From the NCBI GenBank assembly GCA_900404475.1, contig OUQQ01000615.1:1-12009 (forward strand): a stretch of DNA of 12,009 bases, given 5' to 3'. Shown piece by piece: positions 1 through 6,600 of the stretch. Origin of the DNA: Spongospora subterranea (Eukaryota > Endomyxa > Phytomyxea > Plasmodiophorida > Plasmodiophoridae). The translations under genes were made by a program, and so were the position numbers. Every line of letters starts with the position of its first letter. The stretch's first letter is position 1. Under the pieces are notes generated by a model, which saw only the letters and a program-made list of their open reading frames with translations, did no database searches and was not told the DNA's origin.

Positions 1-180
1 GAGCGTCAAAGCCCAACTTTCCACAGCATAAACCGCAAACCTCTTTGTTGCCATACCATGTTTCATCTTTATTGCCATGAGTCGTTATAGCAGCTTCCTA
101 CACCCTGTTTCATCGTTGAAAACACACGTCTCTGCTATCAAATGGGACAATTCAAATGGAACAAACTAAAAACCCCGTAC

Positions 181-209
181 CGGACAGTTTCAACGGAACA
201 GAGGGAGTA
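181..209. repeat. Mariner/Stowaway-type terminal sequence
   Basis: The 27 bases 181-207 end in GGAACAGAGGGAG and are followed by TA. Read on the minus strand the end is CTCCCTCTGTTCC, the style of terminus known from plant-type mariner and Stowaway MITE elements, with TA as the usual target site. The orientation puts the element body to the left, towards position 1. A shorter partial copy of the motif (GGGACAATTCAAATGGAAC) lies at about 136-160. No transposase reading frame is visible in 1-180, so this may be a MITE end or a cut-off element. It matches a second copy of the motif at 1742-1770. Confidence 0.5.
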
Positions 210-243
210 AGTGTTATGACCTGAATAGTGTTAGTTCCTACTC

Positions 244-418
244 TGTTATTCACACTAAATAGGATATCCTATTATTAGTGTTATTCACACTAAATAGGAT
301 ATCCTATTATTAGTGTTATTCACACTAAATAGGATATCCTATTATTAGTGTTATTCACACTAAATAGGATATCCTATTATTAGTGTTATTCACACTAAAT
401 AGGATATCCTATTATTAG
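244..418. repeat. 35-bp tandem array, five identical units
   Basis: Five uninterrupted 35-bp units start at 244, 279, 314, 349 and 384. Each unit holds the 16-bp perfect palindrome AATAGGATATCCTATT. Each junction also forms a second dyad, TAGTGT-tattc-ACACTA, so nearly the whole unit can pair with itself. The array sits between two direct copies of AGTGTTAGTTCC (227-238 and 417-428). The copies appear identical, which points to recent amplification or homogenisation. No coding potential is evident. Whether it is a local minisatellite or part of a dispersed satellite family cannot be told from one locus. Confidence 0.95.
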
Positions 419-483
419 TGTTAGTTCCATATTATTGCTATTAACACTAAATACTGTAACCGGTGTAGGTCACAAGTCACAGC

Positions 484-946
484 TTGAGCGGCGTTAACAA
501 CGATGGCGCCGGCAACGGCGAACCTTTGAAGGGCAACCAAATCTCTGAGAGCGTCGGGTATGCTAACCTTCAATCATCGCCGCATAGTTTAATTCAGAAC
601 GCGATCAGGAGGGCACAACCTCTCGTATTCGCGCAAGTAAAGCGCGTTCCTGGCCGATCTGTTCCCAGCGAACGTTCGACGCTTCCTGAGAGACATTGCG
701 AGGTATCACCGCATCATCAACTATCAGATGAATCTCAGATCCTGCCGATAAGCGTGAAAGAAATTCGGTCGATGAGGATAAACTTCGATCCGCTTTAAAA
801 ACATATGACGAAATCTCCGATTTTGAGATCCTGATAGGCTTTCAGTCCCTTCAGACTATCTCAAGTATCAACGACAAGGCGGTCTTCGAGGAGATGATCA
901 AGAAGGAGATAATCATGAATCTCCGAACGGGAGATTTCGTCATATA
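484..946 (+). pseudogene. Decayed coding-like region of unknown family
   Basis: Three plus-strand frames take over from one another with protein-like composition. Frame one (484 to about 640) gives ..SLIQNAIRRAQPLVFAQVK. A second frame (about 644-740) gives FLADLFPANVRRFLRDIARY and INYQMNL. A third (735-946) gives DEDKLRSALKTYDEISDFEI and AVFEEMIKKEIIMNLRTGDF before a stop at 944-946. The handovers occur without obvious intron signals, the second explainable by a one-base indel near 744, so I read this as a frameshifted relic. There is no clear start codon. I do not recognise the protein. It could be part of a mobile element, since a 16-bp inverted repeat (803-818/930-945) lies inside its last block. 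A real gene with unusual splicing is the alternative. Confidence 0.4.
803..945. repeat. 16-bp inverted repeat pair
   Basis: ATATGACGAAATCTCC at 803-818 is repeated exactly, inverted, at 930-945, separated by 111 bases that are part of the third frame of the unknown coding relic. It could be a pair of short terminal repeats or chance within coding sequence. No target-site duplication is evident at the borders. Confidence 0.6.
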
Positions 947-1109
947 ATTTTTTAAGTTTGAATTTAAAAGCGAATCGGAGTTTACCATCATCGACCCGAT
1001 TTTTTGGCGGCCACATTGTTAAACATCTCGGACTGATCTCGGCATCCAGACAAAGCTTGAGCCTCATGCCTAAACAGGACACACACAACAACCTTCCTTT
1101 GCTTTAGCA

Positions 1110-1770
1110 TCACACATTGGAATATGGACATTTACTGATACGGTTTCAGGGCCCGGTATGGTGAGAGGCATATGCAACCAACAAAGTGCCCAGAGGCGGA
1201 CCCAACCTCATTGCTCGCTTGTAAAAGAATTCTTCGAACATTCACAAATTGTTATTGCAGAGGTGCAATTTGCCCATTTGAACAATCCGGTCGTTTAAGT
1301 CCTCAGAGGGATTCCCCTATCTCAGGCAGAAGGTTGTATGCAAGGTTATTCGCGATGATATCTGCATTGTGCCAATTCAGATGGCTGGAGAATTTCTTTA
1401 ACCTGCCAGCCGCCCAATAGCCCAGATTTTAACGTTTTGGACCCTGAGTTTTTCAACGCCATCCAGGCTTTGCAACACCAAGAATCTCCGAGGACAATTG
1501 ACGAACTTCTCGTGGCTGTGAAGAAAACCTATGCAGATATGGCCTGTAAAAAGTTTGTCGTTGCAGCAGGCTTTCCAAAGCACGATGAAGGTAAAATGGC
1601 AACAATAACTATAAGTTAGTCCATATGGGTAAAGAGCATCTACGGGCAGATGGGTATTTCCAACTTCAATTGTTTGTTGTCAGGAGGCAATTGACAATGC
1701 AAAAGAGGCTTTACATTTTACATAAATTCACATTGTGCGATCGGACTATCATTTCCGAACAGAGAGAGTA
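1110..1770 (+). mobile_element. Tc1/mariner (DD39D-like) transposase relic
   Basis: The reliable part is 1383-1672. In one frame it reads GWRISLTCQPPNSPDFNVLD and then FFNAIQALQHQESPRTIDEL, the region around the third catalytic aspartate of plant-type mariner transposases (PPNSPDLNVLDLGFF in the family). After a frameshift near 1595 it continues with GNNNYKLVHMGKEHLRADG, matching the family's conserved C-terminus. Upstream, HIGIWTFTD at about 1118-1145 resembles the conserved GKIGIWPF segment, but the frame breaks repeatedly and the first two aspartates are not seen. The right end is probably the terminal-repeat-like sequence at 1742-1768 followed by TA. No matching left end is visible between 430 and 1110. 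This is a dead, 5'-degraded copy. Confidence 0.8.
1742..1770. repeat. Mariner terminal-repeat-like sequence, right end
   Basis: CGGAC, nine variable positions, a short mixed stretch and GAACAGAGAGAG are followed by TA at 1769-1770. Aligned base for base with 181-209 it agrees at about 18 of 27 positions, including the outer GAACAGAG block, and is in the same orientation. It lies about 70 bases after the last recognisable transposase codon, where the element's right terminus is expected. Confidence 0.5.
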
Positions 1771-2067
1771 CGAAAAAGAGTCCAATACGATAGACCGACC
1801 AGTCAGACCATATACACCTTTGACTGTGACTGTTCAATGGTATGCCGGCGCGGCCGCCTGCCGGTGCCGTCACCCAGCAGGCCGCGTAGGTACCGGCGAC
1901 TAAGAGTGCTTTACCGCCACATTGCCCATCTCCAAGTACGGGATTATCAAATGATTAATGATCGTTAGTGTAGTTTATCTCGGGGGAGAAGTTATTCATT
2001 ATTGCATTAACCAGTCGACGGTTCAAATCAATTTTGAACGATTTCGTAATCTTGATCTTTGTCAATA
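1771..2067. other. Upstream region of IST1, no gene seen
   Basis: No supported gene. A short GC-rich patch at about 1843-1900 (containing GCGGCCGC) stands out against AT-richer surroundings. A small hairpin-capable sequence, GTTCAAATCAATTTTGAAC, lies at about 2019-2037, roughly 30 bases before the proposed IST1 start codon. The IST1 promoter should lie in this stretch, but I see no core element that I can defend. Confidence 0.5.
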
Positions 2068-3959
2068 ATGGGGCAGAAATTCAGCCAGCAAAATTTGTAC
2101 TTATCCGGACTGTGTCGGCCGGTACGATTTAAATCAATTGCTTATAGAAAAGTCAACGCGAAGATGGCGACGTCACATTTGGCGCTGCTCAAGTCTAAAA
2201 AGTATTTAGATTCATATTTATGTTCAATCAAGTCATTGTTTTTTCTCCATACCCGAGTTTCATCTGTAATTTGTCGCACGATGTGCTGCAATACGACTCC
2301 AACAAGATTGTCACATTTATAAGATTGATCATGTTTTTTTGCACAGAAGCAATTTGCTTCAGACTTCGAAGCGAGAGGTTGCTACTCTAGTCTCTGTTAA
2401 CAAGATTCCTTTGGCTGAAATCAAAATTGAATCCATAATTCAACAAGAGGTACAAACAGCAGCTTTCGCTGTGCTGTCGTTTTTCTCATAATTTTCTTGA
2501 AAAACGAAAATTTTTTGTCTCGATAATCGTGATGACGTTTGTTTTATAGTCATGTGCTTTCACCAAAAAGTCCGTTTTTATGATGTACTGCCTAAACGTT
2601 CCACGAATTTTTTCAGGATCTGATTATCGCCATAGAAATCCTAGGTCTACATTGCGATCGGTGCGTCATTCCAAGCAAAGAGTATCGTTTGATTAATGTT
2701 TGATCAGAATTCTAAATCGAGTGTCGCAAATAGCTTCACAGCCAAAATGTCCAGAAGATATTTTCGTATCGATCGGTAACGACGCGTAGGCGCTGTCCTG
2801 AAATATGACTTTCAACATAGCTACCGTTATATACTGCAGCACCAGGCTACCTATACCAGAATTCCACAGTATTGCGACTCAGATGGCCCTCAAATACTCC
2901 AAGGTGATATCGGTTTACAAAAACTAATCTCGTCACTGATAACTTTGCTTAGGAATGGGTCATGTGCGCACTGTTGTTTTACTGTCGTTATCTCATTTTT
3001 CTAATATATGTTGATTCGTTTTCGAAAACTTCTCCATCAGCCAGCACATTTCTGTCTTGTCGTTTTTTCACATATCAAATGTAACCTGTTCATTTGTATA
3101 TGCATACATAGGCCACTTAACGATAGGAAGCAATACGTCGATCCGAAGGTTCTTGAACGGATCGATGTCAATCCCCCGTCGAAGGCACGGCTTGCCAAGC
3201 GATTGGCAGATCTAGCTGCAGAATTCAAACTTGATTACAGCCCTGAGGTCGAGGTGGGTTAAATCGCACAATATTTTTTTCATGGTATTTTTTGCAAATC
3301 GATTTGAAGCATTTCGGTCGACGATTTCATGTAATTTTTTTCCGGTTGGTAACTGTTGAGCTCAGGATGTTGCTCCTGCTGTAGCTGCTGAAGCCCCAGT
3401 GGTAGCCGTTAAATTTCAAAAGGTTGCTGTTGAACCCCACGAGGTCACTGTTGATGCTGTAGAGGCGCCTGTGCTTCAAAGAAAATCCGTGTCATTCTCT
3501 CATCAATTTCCCGAACTGGAATCGGTTAGTGTTTAGATTATTTACTTGGGCCACATATTTCGGTTTCCGGGCACGGTTTTGCTCTAGACTATTCATATCG
3601 TACTCGTTTTCCTCGTTTGTTGACATTTTTTTCCATTTGTTTGTGCTGTTTCCATGGGACAGGCAGGTTATCATTTTGAGAGTATTGAAGTAAAATGATT
3701 TCAGGCGCAAAAGCAAGTTCCGACCAAGAAGGTCGCTGAACTTGTCGATGGACCAACATTGTTATCTTCCGAGTCTGAACCACCCGTTCTGAAACCGGGC
3801 AGTGGTTCGCTCGCGGCAGAATTCGCTGAACTTGATGAATTGGCTAACTGCAGTGAAAACGGAGCTGTTGATGCATCTGCAGTTGTTCCAGAGAATGCTC
3901 CAGTGCCCAGTGCAGGTTTTGATGACTTGGAATTGCGTCTCCAGGCCTTGAATCGCTAA
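2068..3959 (+). CDS. IST1: IST1 homologue, ESCRT-III-associated protein
   Basis: IST1 is an ESCRT-III-like protein that binds CHMP1 and regulates the VPS4 ATPase in endosomal sorting and membrane scission. Proposed exons: 2068-2201, 2347-2449, 2617-2660, 2708-2775, 2821-2903, 2953-2975, 3112-3253, 3366-3524, 3705-3959. All introns are GT-AG (45-180 bases), phases close, and the product is 336 residues, close to human IST1 (about 364). The Ist1 domain spans about residues 30-199: ATSHLALLKSKK and SKREVATLV, then IEILGLHCDRILNRV across introns 2-3, CPEDIFVSIATVIYCSTRL across intron 4, IATQMALKYSK, and VDPKVLERIDVNPPS. A low-complexity Ala/Val/Pro/Glu linker follows. The C-terminus DDLELRLQALNR fits the MIM1 consensus LxxRLxxL(K/R) used to bind the VPS4 MIT domain. 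The start is the first ATG after an in-frame TGA (2053-2055); the ATG at 2164 is an alternative but cuts into helix 1. The exon 6 donor is ambiguous by one codon (2972 or 2975). Confidence 0.92.
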
Positions 3960-4600
3960 CGCCTGAATTATTTAATGACTCAATATATGTTTTTATTTAT
4001 TATTTGGCGTGCCGTTATCAGAGCAAAATTTATTTCAATCGATAAACGCTTTGATTTTCAGCCTTTTTTTTTCTCGAAAATGTCGCTGTCCACAGATAGA
4101 TTGTGTGTGGCATTTTGCATGTACATTTACCTGGCAAGAGGAGTCGCCTTTGTTCTTGTAGATATATTGTTAGGAACTGATAAGAGATGGGCTTTCAAGG
4201 AGAGCGTTGTCAGAAAACCTGATTTGGTGACTCGTACATTCTTTAGGAACTGGGTCAATATTCAATTCATGGCGCAACCTGACATTATTTCAGCACCGCT
4301 GTTGGCCTCCCTTTCCGTCGACAAGGATGGGCACAGCGATGTATGATGAGGACGATGCCGGCTCGAAGAATGATGAGGAAAATGATCATGCCCAATGAGA
4401 AGATCGAGAGCCACTACATGTCGTCAGCCGCTCTCTGTTGGTGATTGTCTGACGTAAGACATGGGGAGGAATTGATTCGGCTAATGAAGGTGAAAATCAA
4501 GACCCAAGTGAGCGATCGATCATCGCTGGCGCCACTCATTAGCTGTCAACGACTTGGTCAACTTGACAGTGCAGACTGGTTCATTGCTTGACCTGCCGAA
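3960..4600. other. Region after IST1; one unrecognised open frame
   Basis: This stretch begins with the IST1 3' flank. A plus-strand frame is open from 3975 to 4346 (123 codons), with coding-like text such as KRWAFKESVVRKPDLVTRTF and FMAQPDIISAPLLAS in its second half. A +1 frame directly after it gives an acidic tail (YDEDDAGSKNDEENDHAQ, ending at 4396-4398). I recognise no family. It may be a frameshifted gene remnant, or 3' UTR merging into the copia relic that starts on the opposite strand near 4600. There is no clear polyadenylation signal. Confidence 0.3.
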
Positions 4601-5267
4601 TTTGAGTAGACTACCCTGAGGCAAAACATATTCCGTTTAAGTGCTACAAAGTGTTGTGGACCAGGTTTTTGTACTAATATTGGTAGTTGCCCAATTGAAT
4701 TGGCGATATCATGTCGGGTATAAGGCAGGTAGAGTAGGCTCCCACTGTTGTTCTATAGCCCATGGTTGCTTCGTCCTGCCAGAATTGACACTGATATTGG
4801 GCTGTTATTGGGCTCTATATCTTTACTTAAAACAAGTCCTATAACAGCTGGTGTGGCTTGTGGTTTGCAGTGTTCCATATCACAAGATTTCAAAATGTTC
4901 AAGTTACTTATCTTGAGTAAGAAAACCCTGTTTGTCCTTAACGTAGACCTGAATTCCTAAATATTGCTGTACAGGACCCAGATCATTCCTTGAACAGATC
5001 GTCCTTTGTCTAATCAATTACCTTTCGGTGACCAATAAGACCAGATCAGCAACATACAGGGGCATTATAACAAACTGGCCAACAGTTCTCTTGACGTACA
5101 GACAGGACGTTGACTTGGTCAACATTAATTTGTTGGAAATAAAATCCACTATGAGATTATGCCACACGTTAGGCCCTTGTTTCAACCCATACAGGGACTT
5201 CAACAGCTTAACCAACTTGGAACGGGTTGATAATACTTTCGGCGTCTGCATATGAAATATGGCCACT

Positions 5268-5417
5268 AGCATCTTCTAGGGCTCCATTCAAGAATGCAGT
5301 TACGACATCCATCTGATCAACTTCAACGTTCTCACTCGCTGCTGATAAAGAGGTAACGTTGAAGTTGACCAGATGGATGTCGTAACTGCATTCTTGAATG
5401 GAGCCCTAGAAGATGCT
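5268..5417. repeat. 63-bp foldback inside the copia relic
   Basis: 5268-5330 and 5355-5417 are inverted copies of one another, 63 bases each with one mismatch, separated by a 24-base spacer (5331-5354). Both arms encode the start of the copia reverse transcriptase (DQMDVVTAFLNGALEDA), one on each strand. As single-stranded DNA or RNA the arms would form a long hairpin. Confidence 0.95.
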
Positions 5418-5516
5418 GATGGTGACGAATCCCACCAGGGAGAGTTCAAAGAGAGGAATGTCATCAATGAGAGAAGGACACGCACTCAACCTGAAAGATA
5501 TGGAGATCAACTGTAG
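5349..5516 (+). pseudogene. Inverted copia fragment: RT start joined to linker
   Basis: A plus-strand frame runs from just after a TAA (about 5346) to a TAG at 5514-5516. It encodes the N-terminal RT segment (MDVVTAFLNGALEDA) and continues without a break into DGDESHQGEFKERN and RRTRTQPERYGDQL. The latter resembles the charged linker (RR.GR.RKPPERYG) that precedes RT in copia polyproteins. The order RT then linker is the reverse of a normal element, so this is a rearranged piece and not a simple inversion. It shares its first 63 bases with the minus-strand copy through the foldback. Confidence 0.6.
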
Positions 5517-5598
5517 TTCACCACAGCTGGTCAAGACTGGCGATGACAACCCGTTAAGAGTTGAAGATGGGATATAGGCTTGTGCATTATTAGTGTGA

Positions 5599-5680
5599 CG
5601 GAGTAGCGTTGGCGGAGTAGCGTTGGCGGAGTAGCGTTGGCGGAGTAGCGTTGGCGGAGTAGCGTTGGCGGAGTAGCGGA
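5599..5680. repeat. 14-bp minisatellite
   Basis: CGGAGTAGCGTTGG is repeated exactly five times (5599-5668), followed by a partial degenerate copy to about 5680. Because 14 is not a multiple of three, all three frames cycle through the array and give an apparent 14-residue peptide repeat on the minus strand; I treat that reading frame as an artefact. It lies between two parts of the copia relic. Confidence 0.95.
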
Positions 5681-6033
5681 GGCTGAGAAACGTCGAAATA
5701 TCAGGGGAACCATTCATATAATTCAACATTGATGTGGCGACCCATTTGGTTCCATTTAATCATCAACGAACGGTGTCAGGTCATCGATTTGGTGGTTGGA
5801 CAATTCATTTGTGTATATTTGAGAATCACATGAGTCTAAACGATCAGCATTGACGACTGGTTCGTTCATGAAGATTGCTGTATTGACTAAACATTTTGGT
5901 GATCGTATCAGCTCGATTTCATATATCCGATAAACTCGCCCATTAGGGGTTTGTTTGTCCCATATGTTGAACTGATATTGATTGATTCACCCATCGACCT
6001 ATCAGTGTCATTGTGGCGATTGTTTAAGAACCA

Positions 6034-6240
6034 TCCACCATCACGAACGATATCGTCCTTTACAGCACACTCTTTCCAATCGAATATTATTCTTACCAAG
6101 AACACCAAGTTTTACAACTTATCTTCTTATCCTAAGTTGCCATCCGCGCCCTCGCTCTTAGGATAAGAAGATACATTGCGAAACTCGGTGTTCTTGACAA
6201 AGAGTGTGCTGTAAAGGACGATATCGTTCGTGATGGTGGA
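6034..6240. repeat. Second foldback, imperfect long inverted repeat
   Basis: The outer arms 6034-6075 and 6199-6240 are perfect inverted copies over 42 bp. Further in, CAAGAACACC (6097-6106) pairs with GGTGTTCTTG (6187-6196), and the AAGTTT...CTTATCCTAAG region to 6136 pairs with CTTAGGATAAGAAG from 6157. The left arm carries about 20 extra bases (6076-6095) and the innermost parts are diverged. The spacer is about 20 bases (6137-6156). Both arms can encode KECAVKDDIVRDGG on opposite strands, so a coding-like segment of unknown family was duplicated in inverted orientation. Confidence 0.92.
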
Positions 6241-6260
6241 TAGCTCGTTCTTGATTCAGC

Positions 6261-6599
6261 TTATGCAGTTTTACATTTTTCCTTTCTCGCTCTTGGCCGT
6301 TGTTTTGATTTGGAGTTTCGGGGTTGCTTGTTGTTTTTTGTTGTTGTTGGCTGTGGAATTAGGAGGGTTGAGGATGTCGCGAACCGCCCTGTTTTGGCGC
6401 AACGATTGGATATTTTTCGCAGCTGGATGACAATCTGTGAAGCAACAAGTTTTGCTGGTGACTCTTTCGTAATTTCGACAATAGCATTACGGTCAGCAGC
6501 TGTCTGCCTAGTCTTTTCGGCCTTCGCTTCTTTCGCAATGAGACGTTGAATTCGTCTAGAGCGTACTGCGCTTTCACATACTTTGTAAGGACGCGTTCT
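6261..6599 (-). pseudogene. Basic coding-like block, unassigned
   Basis: A minus-strand frame without stops runs from just after a TGA (AGA codon at 6599-6597) to a TAA at 6263-6261, giving 112 codons with no start ATG. The first two thirds are helix-like and highly charged (RIQRLIAKEAKAEKTRQTAA, NAIVEITKESPAKLVASQIV, QLRKISNRC). The last third is Thr/Asn/Lys/Arg-rich and looks disordered. The pattern loosely resembles the first helices of Snf7-type ESCRT-III proteins, but no diagnostic motif settles this and I do not assign it. A different minus frame (6359-6622) covers the same stretch and is less protein-like. An exon of a broken gene is the most likely reading. Confidence 0.3.
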
Positions 6600-6600
6600 T

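Larger units (their letters stand above)
4600..5945 (-). mobile_element. Rearranged Ty1/copia retrotransposon relic
   Basis: Read on the minus strand, pieces of a copia pol gene occur in order. At 5761-5945 lies an integrase C-terminal and linker-like part (GEFIGYM, then RSPKCLVNTAIFMNEPVV after a break). Reverse transcriptase starts at 5268-5330 (QMDVVTAFLNGALEDA) and its core covers 5018-5272 (KLLKSLYGLKQGPNVWHN, where the family has LNKSLYGLKQSPRQW). At 4912-4972 is YLGIQV. At 4626-4719 is TRHDIANSIGQL, then GPQHFVALKR, matching the TRPDI...HW.A.KRVLRYL segment before RNase H. The catalytic YVDD box reads YVAD, so an active-site aspartate is lost. Frameshifts and stops separate the pieces. 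A segment at 5355-5516 is inverted and out of order (separate entry). No long terminal repeats are visible. This is a dead, internally rearranged copy. Confidence 0.85.

Noticed and set aside
244..418. CRISPR array
   Set aside because: The units are directly contiguous with no spacers and the sequence context is eukaryotic.
861..1091. Minus-strand 76-codon open frame
   Set aside because: It overlaps the better plus-strand coding text at 735-946, has no recognisable motif and seems to be a shadow.
1843..1900. GC-rich patch with a NotI site, possibly vector or linker sequence
   Set aside because: Only one such site is present, flanking sequence shows no cloning-vector features, and the GC-rich stretch grades into local sequence.
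5531..5729. Minus-strand proteins with a 14-residue repeat
   Set aside because: They come from the 14-bp minisatellite, which reads open in several frames because of its composition and period.
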